Assembly: GCA_004335835.1 (NCBI GenBank)
Contig: RWJK01001624.1
Coordinates: forward strand, 32,881-96,880
DNA: 64,000 nucleotides
From: Scenedesmus sp. ARA3
Taxonomy: Eukaryota; Chlorophyta; Chlorophyceae; Sphaeropleales; Scenedesmaceae
Reading direction: 5' to 3'
Shown piece after piece: positions 11,907 through 24,003 of this stretch. The stretch's first letter is position 1. Every line of letters begins with the position of its first letter. Both the position numbers and the translations under genes were made by a program. The notes under the pieces are model-generated. The model was not told the origin of the DNA, did not search any database, and was given only the letters and a program-made list of their open reading frames with translations.

Positions 11907-13007
11907 GGCGCCTGGCTTGTTTTTCTGAGTGCCTGTTGCGTGGAGGAAGTGGGAGGGTGGTAGAGACGGTTGCAGGAGTTGCAGGAGGGCGGACAGCAGC
12001 AGTGGATGCCAGTGGGTGATGTGTCGGACAGCATAGGCAGCAGGCGGCATAGAGCAGAGAAAGGTGGGAAGAAGAGGCTGCAGATGACACCGAGATGACT
12101 TTTAAAAGCCTCTCGGACGTTGGTAGGGGAGTGCGGCCGCTGGTTGCTGGAGTGCATGCTGCAGGTGCACCACATTGGCAACATGCACCGCGCCGCTGTT
12201 GCCTGTGACCTCTGAGGAAGGCTGGACCAGCATATGCTTGCACACCACGGGCAAAGACGAATCTATGGGGTGTGCGGTATCTGCAAACGGCCAGCGTTGA
12301 TGCTACGCATGCGCTGCTGCAACAAGGCTTGCAAGCAGGACCGCTCCGCATGCATGAATCTGCAGGCTGACGTCACACAGAAGTTCTGCCGCGTAGTCAG
12401 CAGCATATTAGAGCGCGTGAGAAGCTTGAACGCACCTCAAAAGAGTTGGCGTTTGTTGGTCGTGCTTGCGACGCAGCGTGTGCGTTATGTCGGTGCTAAG
12501 TTCAAAGTGCGAGCGAAGCCGAAGTAAAGAGCGCTGGCAGATCAGAGTACAATGAACCCACGGTGCCATGTGCTGGGTATATAATCACGAAAGGGACGAG
12601 GTTGTTCAAGTTAGGACACGGCGGACCGTAGGCCGAGGTTTGAGCGTTGTGCAGTTGAAAATGACAGTGGTTACGCAGGTCATCACCCGCCGGGCGAGTG
12701 AGCCCAGTCACATCATTTATTCACTTTTTTGTTTCAAGGTACTCACACAGCCGCTGTTTTATCATTGATACGTGCCTGCAGACAGCAGTAGCAGCGGCAG
12801 CAGCAGCAGCAGCAGTAGCAGCAGCAGCAGCAGCCATGGAAGCAGGAATATCGATGCAGGAGACTTGATTCCATCAGCAAAGCGATATCCAGTTCTGTTG
12901 ACGGCACACAAAGGCAAAAGCAATGCTGCGTGCTTTCTGGTTCACCATGTCATCAATGGCTTGCTGCACCAGCCATGCCTGATAGGCAGCATACCTTATG
13001 ACACAGC
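11907..13007. other. Shared upstream region of two divergent genes
   Basis: This stretch holds the 5' flanks of the minus-strand gene starting at 11906 and of JMJD7 (+). Open frames at 12234-12527 (+) and 11899-12351 (-) overlap each other and match nothing I know. Part of the minus frame may be 5'UTR exon of the 11906 gene. A CAG-rich tract lies at 12782-12836. Confidence 0.4.
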
Positions 13008-13059
13008 ATGCAAGACCAGCAGCAATCAGGCCACGCGCAGCTGCTGTTCTCGCAACATG

Positions 13060-13091
<32 letters not shown>

Positions 13092-13171
13092 CAACAGCAG
13101 CAGCAGCAACAGCAGCAGCAGCAACAACGGCAGCATGAACAACACCAGCAGCAGCAGCAGCATGCGGTTCC

Positions 13172-13216
<45 letters not shown>

Positions 13217-15744
13217 CCCCAACCTGTACCTGCTGAAGTAGCTCAGCAGAGAGATCAGCGAGCTTGACATCGGTGACACAGTAGACATCATCTCCGACCC
13301 AGATCCTGCCACCTTCCTCCGCGAATACGTCGCCGCCAACAAGCCAGTATTAATCAAAGGCGCAATCGACCACTGGCCAGCAATGCAGCACTGGAGCAGG
13401 GCTGTCCTGCAAGCCAAGGCAGGCCACCTGCAGGTGTCAGTTGCAACCACACCCAATGGGCTTGCAGATGCAGTTATGCCAGTTGTAACAGCAGTAGGCG
13501 GCGAGGCGCAGCAGTGCTTCTGCCTGCCGCATACGCAGCGCATGGCCTTTGGGGACTTCCTGCAGCTGTTCTTTGAGGGCAGGGAGGGAGTGGTGCCGTA
13601 CCTGCAGGTGTGTGGACAACAGCAGCAGCAGCAGCAGCAGCAGCCGCCGCCGCAGCAGCAGGGGAGGCAGCGTGGCGCATCAATAAGCAGAAGCTCAGTA
13701 GCAGCAGCAGCTGCTGCAAGAGCTTCATCAAGGCAGTTGGCCAGCATGGGTCTCTCCTCTTGCGCCACCTGATTGGCAGCTGGTGCTGTGGTGCTGCAGT
13801 GCTGCTTGTCAACAAACAAGTGCCCGTGCTGCTGTGACGCGGTGCATTAAGACCCCTCTTTCGAACTCACAGACTCTCCACGTGCTCCTGCTGTTCGCAT
13901 CTGCAGCAGCAGAACAGCAACCTCACGGAAGAGTTTGCGCCGCTGCTGGCTGACGTTGAGCCGCAGCTGGGCTTTGCTGGCGAGGCGTTTGGGGCAGCCC
14001 CGGATGCGGTCAACCTGTGGATTGGTGACGCACGCAGCGAGACAACCTTCCACAAGGACCACTACGAGAACCTGTGAGTGTTTCTGGCTGCTGCTGCTGC
14101 TGCAGACCTGCTGCCTAACATCCAGAGAGCATGTTTGATGTGACGCCTGTCGGGTTGGTGATGTGCAGCAGCAGCCGGCTTCCAGCACGCAAAAAGCTTC
14201 GCATGGTGCTGCCGGTGCACCCTGAGTGCATGCTGGCCTAATGCCACCACTTCACGTGCAGGGACCGGCAATCGTGCTGTGCACCTTGGCTGCTGCACAC
14301 CTGTCACCTCACTGTGGAACAATCGCTTCTGCTGTGCCCTGTGCTGCGCGGGCCCTGCTGCAGGTATGCTGTGCTGCGCGGCCGCAAGGTGTTCCACCTG
14401 CTGCCCCCCACTGACGTGTACCGCATGCACCTGGGGCTGTACCCGACAGCACAATACCAGCAGGTGGGTGTACAGTGCGCCTGCAGGTGGCCTGCAGCAT
14501 GGCCTGTTACTGCTGAAACATGCTTCGGAATGCGGCCTGCTTCAGTCCTGCATGCCACGTCCCAACCCGGCAGCTTCTTACAGGGGCAGTTACACTATTT
14601 GCAAGCTGCTTGCATGGATGATTCAGCCATTGTTTGACAAGTCAATCTGCAACACCTTGTTGCAGCTGTTGCAGTCTATCCAACAGCTTTTGCCATCTAG
14701 CTGACACACCAGCAATCGGGGGCAAAGGATTGGGCCCATAACAACGATCAGTTGATCTCGGAATCCGCAACACTGTGTCAAGTACACCACACTTGTGATT
14801 GGCAAACACATCACTAACATGCGCGCTGGACTGCCTGCAGGTGGATGGTGAGCTGCAGCCTGTGCTGCAGCAGCCGCCCAGCCAGGTGCTGTGGTGCCCC
14901 GTGCACCCGCAGCCGCTGGATGCTGACTCAGCGCGGCACCAGCACCCGCTGTTCTTCGACCCCAGCCTGCCCAAGCCGCTCAGGGTAGAGGTGAGTCAGC
15001 TGCCAGCAGCAGCAGGTTGATGAGCAGCGGCAGCAGCAGCAGCAGCCACTGCTATCTGTGTGCTGCGGTAGGAGGGTGGCAGTGCAGCTTGGCAGGTGGC
15101 TGTATAAGGCAGGTCAAAAGCAACGCCTGGTGGTGACCTGGCAACGCGGTGCTTTGCAATTGCGATGTGCTGCTGCTGTTGCTGCTGCTGCTGTTGTGCG
15201 TCAGGTTGGCCCTGGTGACGTGCTGTACCTGCCGGCCATCTGGTGGCACTACGTGCAGCAGCAGGCCGATGAGGATGAGGGCTGGTGCGTGGCGGTCAAC
15301 TACTGGTGAGCGCTTTGCTACAGTTTGCCTACTTCTGGCTGCTTCTTGATAGTGATTAGTAATGATATGTCTAAGCACCACACTGGAGCGGCATGGTACC
15401 CTATTGTTTTTGTGTGAGCTGTGTCCCTCTGCCCAGCCGCATGCAGCTGCAGCAGCACTGCGCAGACAGCATGCAGCCTAACAAAGAACGATGTTCTGGG
15501 TGATCATCCCCACGTCCACCATCACATCCTGCTGCCACCTTTTGTGCCTGCTGCTTGCTGCGCTGCTGCCAGGTACGACATGCGCTTTGACTCGCGCTAT
15601 GCAACATACAACATGGTGGCCTCCATGGCAGAGGCAGCGGGCCTGATGCCTGCCATGCCGGGCAATGATGATGACAGCAGCAGCACAAGCAGCACAGATC
15701 CTGACAGCACTAGTGGTGATGACGGCAGCAGCAGTGATGTGTGA
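13008..15744 (+). CDS. JMJD7: JMJD7-type JmjC-domain lysyl hydroxylase
   Basis: JMJD7 proteins are 2-oxoglutarate/Fe(II) oxygenases of the cupin/JmjC fold; the human one hydroxylates a lysine of DRG GTPases. Exons: 13008-13607, 13907-14073, 14364-14463, 14841-14990, 15205-15305, 15573-15744. Family motifs are NKPVLIKGAIDHWPA, VSVATTPNGLADAV and PDAVNLWIGDARSETTFHKDHYENL (HxD iron ligands), then VLRGRKVFHLLPP, GPGDVLYLPAIWWHYVQQ (second His) and YDMRFDSRY. The tail is Asp/Ser-rich. The frame upstream of the JmjC part is poly-Gln, beginning at ATG 13008. It is joined to the family N-terminus (LSREISELD) through a single in-frame TAG at 13239-13241. The next in-frame ATG (13383) would remove conserved sequence. 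The true 5' end is therefore unresolved. Confidence 0.85.
13052..13215 (+). repeat. CAG/CAA repeat in JMJD7 5' region
   Basis: Long CAG runs with CAA, CGG and CAT interruptions encode nearly pure poly-Gln in the frame of JMJD7. In the other frames the same bases give poly-Ser and poly-Ala. Confidence 0.9.
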
Positions 15745-16306
15745 TACTATCATAGTATGGTTTGTGCTGTTTGGTGCCTGCTGTTCCATGTGATCTGCCC
15801 AATGTTGAACTTGCTTGAGTTATTGCCCAGGCACTTGCAGCCTTCTGTTGCAACTGCAGCTTTCGTTACGTCATGGGATCTATGTTGACAAAGGGCACCA
15901 AATGCTGGCTTGGGGGTACACAGCTAGCGTGGGACAACAGGATGCATTCTGCTGCATGCATACATGTGTGACTGCCCTTTTGGTGCAGGTTTGCAAGCAT
16001 TCGGTCAAGAGCTACACAGAAAAGCACTAAATGCTTGCTTGGTACCTGGGGCATTCGCTGCTGGTCGAGGGAATGCCGGCAGCAGCTGTCTCCTACTCAA
16101 ACCCTGTCAGTTATGTGGCATGTCACTTACTTGGTGTAACTTGCGACGCTTTGCGTGCTGACGGTACTCAAGGCTTTCGATCAAACTGTTCCCCGTGTTG
16201 TCTGACTGCATAATTTGCCGTTTGTCCTAGTGAGGCGCATCCTCGGTTACTATACGTTCGCTCCAAATTTCGTTCACCAGCTCGGCTCAAGCAGCAGGGT
16301 TTCGAG
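15745..16306. other. Intergenic region between same-strand genes
   Basis: It holds the JMJD7 3' flank and the leader of the G-patch gene. I see no gene. A TGTAA at about 16135 is a possible but distant poly(A) signal. Confidence 0.4.
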
Positions 16307-18728
16307 ATGGATGATGATGAACGGCCAATGGGCTTAGGCTTAGGAATGAACCCAGCGCAGGTCGTGGACCCTAAGCTTGCTGCAGGAAGGGGCGCTGAGT
16401 TCTCTGCTGGGGCCCTGGTAGGCAGCAGCAGCATCAGCAGCTGCTGCAGCAGCAGTAAAGCAGGTGGCAGCGCACCCCTCTTCATGTTGCTCTACTTGCT
16501 GAAAGCAGTTGCAGCGCAATTCACTTCCACTCTATGGCTGATGTAGACTGCCACATTTGCTGCTATTGCACAACATGGCTCCAAACCCCACTTCAGCTGC
16601 CAAACAGCAAGCCCTGCACCACCAGACCTGCAACAGCATCCTCTTGACCCTCGCTACCACCCCACAAACAGGGAAATTCACTTGCAGACTTATAGCGATG
16701 CACTGTCTTGGCATCCGCTGCGTCGAGCTCTTTGTTTGCCAGCCCTGCTGATGCAACATGCTACTGCAAACACCCATGCCTGTGCTGCTCGCTGCTGCAC
16801 TTGCAGGATGATGTGGGGCCCCTGGATGACTCCGTGCCTGTGCACTACTACCCCGAGGGGGAGGCGGCAGAGGCGGCCAGCGCTGCCGTTGCCATTGATG
16901 CCAGCAACAAGGGCTTCCAGCTGCTGCAGAAGATGGGCTGGAAGGGCAGGGGGCTGGGGCGCAAGGAGGACGGTGCGTTGGCCGGCTGTAACACTGTTAG
17001 CGCTACGTTACGGCTCAAACAGCGGAGCAAAGTAGCCAGACACATGATTGCTAGCGGGTCATTAAACCAGCCGAATGACACCTAGCTTGAGCACTGGGGA
17101 AGGGCAGGGGCCTGGGGCGCAAGGAGGACGGTGCGCGGGGCTGGCTGCAGCGCTGCTTTGTGACTCGAGTAGCACAGCAAGCGGGAGCGGGTATTTGAAT
17201 CAGCCGAATGACAGCTAGCTTGGGCACTGGGGAAGGGCAGGGGCCTGGGGCGCAAGGAGGACGGTGCGCGGGGGTGGGCAGTATCCTGCAGCCTGCACAG
17301 CAGATGCGTACACCACTGAAAGCTAGCTGAGCATCGGCATCAGCAACAGTAGCAGCAACAGCCATCATGCGTGCTGGCAACGTTGCTGGGAACGTTTACC
17401 CTGCTGCTGTTCGTGTGTCCCTCCGTACCTTTTCAAACACCTGCAGGCCTAGTAGAGCCGGTCAAGGCTGGCGTGGAGGCGGGGGTGCACGTTGGGCTGG
17501 GCAAGCAGTCCAATATGTAGTCCATAGGATGCTGCTTCAAGTTTACATGCAATGTATACGGACATACATACGGACAATTGTGTTGAGTTGAACTTGCTGC
17601 TGTGCATGCTTTGTTTTATCGCCGCAGGCCTGGTAGAGCCGGTCAAGGCTGGCGTGGAGGCGGGCGTGCGCCTGGGGCTGGGCAAGCAGCAGGAGGATGA
17701 CAAGTACACGGCAGCCGAGAACATTGAGCGCAAGAGGCTGGAGGTGGAGATCCAGGCAGATGAGGACCCAGAGAGGCGCAAGCGGAGAGAGGTCGGTGCG
17801 GGATGACTTGAGGACATTGTGTGCTGGGGCTTCGGTGGACCGGATGCGTGTGTGACATCTGCGCGTGAAAGCAGGGGATTTGACTAAAGACTGCTTCAGC
17901 GCTAGCAGCGTCGTGGAAGTTGCAGATGGTGTCTTGTAGTATGCTTTGCAGACATGCACGGCGCGCTCTTGCTTGGGCTGGCATTATGCTTTCTCTGCCT
18001 GCCGTGCTCCGGCCGGCTGCTGCCCTGCCGCCTGCTGCTGCTGCCGCCGGTGCTGCTGCTGCTGCTGCTGCTGCTGCTCTGCCATTGTTGTCTGACACAC
18101 CGGCAGGCTCAGGCGCAGCGTGAGGAGCTCATCAAGCAGGATGTGAGCCAGATCCTGAAGACATTCTACTGCCAGGTGCGCAATTGAGGAGCAGCAGTAG
18201 CAGCAGCAGCAGCAGCAGTGGTGTGCAGATCAGCTGCACTGTGTTGGCCTGCCGCTACCCCTGATTTTACGACTTGGTGCATCTGGCTGAGCAGCCACAT
18301 CTCTGGCAAGTGTCAGCCATGCAGATGAGGCACAATGATTGCTCAAGCTAATGGCTGCAGCAGCGGGGCTTGAAACATACATCAGGCCGTTAGACAGCCC
18401 TGCATGTCCCCAGAATGGTCCACTTACATGCCCTTTTGCTGCCGCGGCTGCTGCCGCCGCCGCTGCTCCTGCCTCTGCTGCATCAGACATGTGCCAAGCA
18501 ATACGCCACAGCCATGGAGTTGGAGGAGCACCTCAGCAGCTACGACCACCACCACAAAAAGGTGCGGGCAGCAGCAGTTGATGCGACCAGCCGGTCCGAT
18601 GTTTCTAAGGACAGCACCACAGCTGCCACATGGCGACACATTTGCAGTATGCACACACGCCAATGTGCACCTGCTGCATTCATCAGCTGGCCCCACATCT
18701 ACTTACATACCTGTCCACCTGCTGCTGC

Positions 18729-18780
<52 letters not shown>

Positions 18781-19668
18781 GGCAGCGCCTGGCGGAGGCT
18801 CGTGCCGCTGAGATGGAGCGCACGCGTGACGAGCGGCAGCGCAAGGAGCAGCGCCGGCAGCAGCGCGAGCAGCAACGCCTGGAGGAGCAGTGAGTGGCCT
18901 GAGCAGCAGCGGCTCAGCTGGCACATGACACAGCAGCAGCAAACAGGCTGCAGCTGGCCAGCCGTTTGAAAGAAACACATGTGCTGCGTGTGGGGGCTAG
19001 AGGGTGATTGTGCAATGTGCATCGCCAAGGGAGTCGAGGGAGGGGGCTGTGCTATTGAGGTGAAGCATGACTGTCTGTGCATTTTGAATTAGCCTGCCTC
19101 CTTGCTGCTGCTGCTGCTGCCGTGCAGGATACGAAAAGCCCAGGCAGCAGCCACAAAGCAGCAGGCGCCTCCACCGCCGCTGCCTCCGCAGCCACCACCA
19201 CCAGCAGCAGCAGCAGCAGCAGCAGCAGGCTTCAACCATATCAACAGCAGCGGCAGCGCAGCAGGTGGCTGGGCCAACCCTCCCCTGCCTCCAGCAGCAG
19301 CACCGCCACCCCCTCCTCCTCTACCCCCTGCTGACTCTCCCCCACCCCCACCCCCTACTGATCATCATCATCAGCAGCAGCAGGGTGTGGCAGCTGGTGC
19401 TGGCGTGAGCTTTGGGCTCAAGCTAGCACCTGCTGGTGCTGCTGGGCCAGGCAGGGGCAGCGGCAGACTAGGTGGCAGGCTGCCTGGAGGGAGGCTTGCA
19501 GGGGCACATATGGCTGGGCTGAAGCGGTCTGCTGCTGCCATGGGGGCTGCAGCAGGTGGAGGTGGGGGTTTAGGTTTCAAGCAGTCTGCTGGGCTAGGGC
19601 TTAAGAAGGCGGCTGCCAAGGTCAGCGCTGCTTTTGCGGAGTCGTCTTCTGATGAGGAGGGCGCGTGA
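16307..19668 (+). CDS. G-patch and C2H2 zinc-finger protein (GPATCH8-like)
   Basis: Seven exons close to 409 residues: 16307-16417, 16807-16972, 17628-17791, 18107-18175, 18487-18561, 18786-18889, 19128-19668. A G-patch lies at about residues 76-115 (GFQLLQKMGWKGRGLGRKEDG, then LVEPVKAGVEAGVRLGLGKQ). A U1-type C2H2 finger follows (FYCQTCAKQY ... HLSSYDHHHKK), split between exons 4 and 5. Then comes an Arg/Glu/Gln-rich helix and a Pro-, Gly- and Ala-rich tail ending in an acidic SSSDEEGA. The order G-patch, then a C2H2 finger with the SYDHxHK signature, is that of GPATCH8/ZNF804-type proteins, which are nuclear and linked to RNA processing. G-patches usually bind DEAH helicases. The fifth intron carries a long CTG run before the acceptor. 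Confidence 0.85.
16936..17275 (+). repeat. Tandem copies of G-patch exon donor end
   Basis: The end of exon 2 (encoding KGRGLGRKEDG) and its GTGCG donor recur at about 17098-17141 and 17225-17270, spaced by about 127 bp. Each copy is preceded by related intron sequence containing CAGCCGAATGACA. Confidence 0.85.
17438..17690 (+). repeat. Upstream copy of G-patch exon 3 acceptor end
   Basis: A CAG acceptor followed by codons for GLVEPVKAGVEAGV stands at about 17443-17505, about 183 bp before the real exon start at 17628. The frame is intact in the copy, so it could be spliced as an alternative exon, though no donor in the right phase is evident. Confidence 0.75.
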
Positions 19669-20293
19669 GGTGTGCTGAAGATATGCTATGTGCTGGCTTG
19701 CTTGGAGTGTGTGATGTGGTTTGTGTGTGTAAGAACGAATTTTCACATTTACACATTGTGTGTATCCAGCCCGGCATGTTGCTGCTGCTCTTCGTCAGCA
19801 GCTGAGGCCTGCTGCCCTGCTTCAGCAGCTGAGGGCTGGCATTGTGGGGAGGAGCACCAATGCATATGGACATGCAACGCATATGCATTAATGTGTCATA
19901 CATCAAAGGTCATGTAGCAGTGGCACATCTGTGGATGCATGTTGAAGTATTGAGAACTCAAGCCAGCTGGCATGCCAGTGCCACCTGGACTTTGCTGATC
20001 CTCAGCATACTCACTGTAGGTTGGTGCATGTGTGCAGTTGGATGCCAGGCATGTATTATGCTTGTTCTTGTCCAATGCATTAACAGATCTGCCCCAACAG
20101 CCACAGGGGTGTCGGTTGGACAGCTGCGCCTCAGGCCGTTAAATGGTTTAGGTCCCAAGGAAGTCCGAGGAACCTGCCGCTGTATAGCGGCTACATCAGG
20201 CAACTTAGGTGCCAATTCAGTACTGCCTCGCAAACTGTCCACTACTAAAACAGCATTCAGATCACGGTCTTTTGCTCCCATTGCCAAAGCAGC
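19669..20293. other. Intergenic region between same-strand genes
   Basis: It contains the 3' flank of the G-patch gene, with TGTAA at 19728-19732, and the 5' flank of the LRR gene. No coding exon is evident. Confidence 0.5.
19728..19732 (+). terminator. Probable poly(A) signal of the G-patch gene
   Basis: TGTAA, the usual chlorophyte polyadenylation signal, lies 60 bases after the stop codon. Confidence 0.55.
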
Positions 20294-20601
20294 ATGGACT
20301 TCAAGCTGTCGAACGAAACTTTGCGGATCATGCAGCTGTGCCTCCCTTGGCTGACTCCAAAGGACGTTTGCATGCTGAGGTGCAGCTGCTCCGAGCTGCG
20401 AGACGAAGACGAGAACACGCAGAAGCTGGTGGTGTCCTGGCTCGGCCACAGCATCGACCTCCAGCTGGATGGGTCAGCATCTGCTAACTCGTGGCTGCAG
20501 AAAAACATCAAGTCCATGAGGAAGCTCAGCCTCAGGATAAGCGCTGCAGTGGCGCCGAAGGTCCTGCAGGATGCCATGAAGGGTGGCAGGTGAGCAGCAA
20601 C

Positions 20602-20667
<66 letters not shown>

Positions 20668-22282
20668 GATTCTCTGCACAGCGACTGTCCAGCCGCAGCA
20701 GCAACTTAAGACACAAACTGAAGCAGCTGTAGTGGAAACATACCATGCACTGCTGTCTGAGGGGGATGAAGGGGTAGCACAGCAAGTTGCGCTGTGAGCG
20801 GAGCAGAAAACTGCTTTGGTTTGCAAGCAAACACATGAACTTGGTGCTTGTGCGCTTTCAACCCCATAGTCTGATACAGGTTGCGGCCGGGTAATCAAAC
20901 CACTGTGTTCTTGCACCGACATTTCCTTGCAGCAACCTGACCTGCCTCACCATCATCAGCGAGCACATTGAGGCGCTGCCGCCGCTGCCACCACAGCTGC
21001 AGCAGCTGGTCCTTGAAGAGTGCGAGGAGCTGCGCGCGCTGCCAGCTCTGCCCCGCACGCTGCAGAAACTGAGATGCAACTGCTGCCACATGCTGAAGAG
21101 TCTTCCAGAGCTGCCGCCGAGTTTGGCTGAGCTGGAGGCCGTCTCTGATCTATCGATGTATGACAGCTTGGCGCAGCTGCCGGCGCTGCCCGAAGGCCTC
21201 ACGCGGCTGAACATATCTGGTTGCAGGGCGCTGAAGGAGGTGAGCTCTGGCAGCAGAACCACGCTGATGCAAAACGCTTGGCACACAGCGGTGCTGCAGC
21301 CTGTTGCTGTTGCTGTGCAAGTGTTTGTCGCACAGACGCAGTCCAAGCCTTGTTCAGGGTTCTCTTGATGCCTAGGCTGCGTTTGAGCCTTGTTCAGGGT
21401 TCTCTTGATGCTGTCCTACTATATTGAAAGGGCCCCTCCAAGCGCTACTTCTAGGCTTTATCGCTCACCCATGCACCCCAAAAATGGTAACAAAGTTGTT
21501 GCGGTCAGTGGCAGCTGCCCTTCTGTTGTTGCTCAGTTCAGCTGACACAGCATTTGGCTGGCTGTTTGCCTGCCCTGCTCCACCTCCCGCTGTCACCCAC
21601 CTTGCAGCTGCCAGTGCTGCCAGCGGCACTGGTTCACCTGGACTGCTCCTGGTGCCGTTTACTGGGACAGCTGCCGCAGCTAGCTCACACAGGCATCATT
21701 AAGCTGGAGTGCAGCTACTGCTGCTGGCTGGAGGAGCTGCCAGACATGCCATACAGCCTTGAACACCTGCGGGCCGTTCAGCTAGTACGCCTCACCACGC
21801 TCCCCAAACTGCCTACAGACACACTGAAGACACTGAACATACGCGGCACAACCATCAGCGAGCTGCCTTGCTCGCTGCCACGGCTGGAGGTGCTGCTGTG
21901 CAGCCTGAAGCCAGGTCTGCGGCTACCGGCTCTGCCCAGCTGCAAGGAGTTGAATGTATCAGAAAGCTCGCAGCTGCAGCAGCTGCCAGAGCAGCTGCCT
22001 GCTGGCCTCATACACCTTGACTGCAGGTGGTGCAGCGCCCTGCAGCGGCTGCCTGCGCACCTGCCACCTACGCTTGAGCATCTTCAGCTCAACGGCTGCA
22101 AGGCACTGCAGCAGCTGCCAGAGCTGCCAGCCTCTTTGAAGGGGTTGTATGTCAAGGGCTGCAGCAGCCTGCAGCAGCTGCCGGACTTGTCCAACTGCCA
22201 GGTGGCGGGGCATGTGTCGCTGAAGGGGTGTGAAGCACTGAGAGAGATACGTGTGGGTGGCCTCACTTTCTCGCTGCAGTGA
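20294..22282 (+). CDS. Leucine-rich-repeat protein with F-box-like N-terminus
   Basis: Three exons (20294-20589, 20933-21239, 21608-22282) give 425 residues. Residues 1-45 (LSNETLRIMQLCLPWLTPKD then CMLRCSCSELRDED) resemble a degenerate F-box: Leu-rich helix, TPKD, then Cys/Leu helix. From about residue 100 to the end there are ~16 short repeats of about 19-22 residues with the pattern LPxLPxxLxxLxxxxCxxLxx, for example LPPLPPQLQQL, LPALPRTLQKL and LPELPPSLAEL. This is the short LPxLPxxL-type LRR, best known from bacterial SspH/IpaH ligases and common in algae and amoebae. No signal peptide or membrane segment is seen. It could serve as a substrate adaptor of an SCF ligase. That role is inference. 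Confidence 0.75.
20593..20667 (+). repeat. CAG microsatellite just after a donor site
   Basis: A nearly pure CAG run of about 24 units starts within a few bases of the GTGAGC donor of LRR exon 1. Confidence 0.9.
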
Positions 22283-22571
22283 GGTGTGCTTGGCCAGGGC
22301 GGATGAGGGGGTGTGGTGCTTTCACACAATGTGCAGTCACTGAGTGCGGCTTGAGGGCGTGCAGTGTAGCGCCGTGGAAAGGATGTCGCGCTGCTGTGTG
22401 CTGCGTGCTGTGGGCTGTTGTGCTGGTTCATGTGCATGTCAGGCAGTGCGATGATTCTGTTGATTGAGCAGCCCTGTATAAGCCTGGTCAAAGCTGGTGT
22501 ACACAGCCGTGCTTGAACTTGGCCTGGCCGTTGATGCCTGCAGCAGGTCGTGTTATTATTGTTGTGCTGTG

Positions 22572-22576
22572 TGTAA
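22572..22576 (+). terminator. Probable poly(A) signal of the LRR gene
   Basis: TGTAA about 290 bases after the stop codon. Confidence 0.4.
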
Positions 22577-22932
22577 CGCTGTTTGGTGTTGCTAGGGCAG
22601 ATCAGATTGTGTCCAAATTGTTTTCAACGTCGTTGCTATGTCAATCAGCATGTGCACACAATAACATGTGTGAACGGCACCAGCAGGCAACACAAACTGA
22701 ATCACTTTGCACGCATTTGCTGCACTCAGCACGTGCTGAGCACAGCAAGTTGCTGCTGCCCTGCTTAGCAGTGCATTGTGCATGTAAGCATGTATTTGAT
22801 CAGCTGCTGCTGCTGCGGGAGAGGAGCAGCAACCACGTCTTCTCTGAAATATGCGCAGCGAAGGATGAACCTTGTCTAATGTGTGCGTGCACGCCACGTG
22901 TTGCTGCATGGCGTCTGTTGAGCGCAAGCTGG

Positions 22933-23024
22933 TTGACACCAATGTTGCGTCACGTGGCAGCGAATCACGTTGGGCTAATTGACACCAATGTTGCGTCACG
23001 TGGCAGCGCATCACTGGTGTTTTT
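22933..23024 (+). repeat. 46-bp direct repeat, two copies
   Basis: A 30-base segment starting TTGACACCAATGTTGCG occurs identically at 22933 and 22979 in non-coding DNA. Confidence 0.85.
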
Positions 23025-24003
23025 TTCACTCAGGCTGGTGGTGTTCCAAGCTTCTGTTACACTGATATACAGCCATTCACCCCAGCGTTCCCTGTGCATG
23101 GTACAATCTGGTCAACTGTCTGGGGTCGTTGCTTTGGCAATACAACAATACAAATACAAATCATCTCAGGGCTGAAACCTGCTTTCATTCTGTCAACCAG
23201 CAAAATAAAAGGCTCTATCAGACAACCCACTGTGGGGCGCAGCATATCGCGCACATCTTTGCTGCACAGATGCCAACACCCCGCAGTAATGCAACGCAGC
23301 AATCCATGTATGGATCCATTGGGTACACACCCAAAGCGTGAACCCTGGAAGCATCTGCTGAAGATGCCCAGCAAGCCTGCAATGATGGGCTTGGTGACAT
23401 GCATTCATGCATTCAACTGCTGAGCGCGCTACGCAATATGGTGCAGGCCTCCACAGCTGCTGGACAGTGTCACCGCTTGCAGAAGCGGCAAGCGCAATAA
23501 TCAATGAGCCGGGGCACCTGTTGTGGAAACGTCGTGATGACTATCGAGATGCCCTCAGGGCACTGTACAGGCACAACCGTGTCAACATAGGGAGCCGAAA
23601 TATGATCGTGCAGCAACTGGAGTGCGGATCACATGCAAATTGTGCAATGAAGTGCCGTCGCAAGCACCATTCTCAGGTTGCTGGCCTAGCATAGAACACA
23701 ATCTCAGCACCTGAAACAGCACACCGCATGCACACCTCATTCTGTGCTGGATACATTTCACAGGGATGCAATGGTCACGGTGACCCTTCACCACCCTTCT
23801 TCACACACAGTCACACGGCATTTGCCATAGCAACCAGGCCCTAGACCCAATGAAAGCATCCACTGATACAACCGCTGTCGCCAGCAATCGGGAGACAATC
23901 ACAGCAGCACCAGCAACGCACACAACCTGCAGCACCGCTGCACCAGCTGCCCGCACTCAACCCCATGCTGCTGCTGTGCCGGCAAACTTCCAGTTTGCAC
24001 AAA

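Larger units (their letters stand above)
22283..24003. other. Intergenic region between convergent genes
   Basis: It contains a TGTAA at 22572-22576 (likely LRR gene poly(A) signal) and a two-copy 46-bp direct repeat at 22933-23024. A 95-codon open frame (23407-23694, +) has a fairly natural basic C-terminal half (WKRRDDYRDALRALYRHNRV), but it matches nothing I know and lacks other support. I leave it uncalled. Confidence 0.45.

Noticed and set aside
13026..13217. Poly-Leu and poly-Cys frames opposite the JMJD7 repeat
   Set aside because: Simple readings of the CAG tract on the other strand, not genes.
13239..13241. UAG as a reassigned Gln codon in this nuclear genome
   Set aside because: Other genes in the window end in TAG, for example YIP1 at 48522-48524 and the C2 gene at 38298-38300, at the expected family C-termini. 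General reassignment is therefore not supported; a local cause is likelier.
23407..23694. 95-codon frame with a natural-looking basic C-terminal half
   Set aside because: No start context, family match or splice partner strong enough to support a gene.
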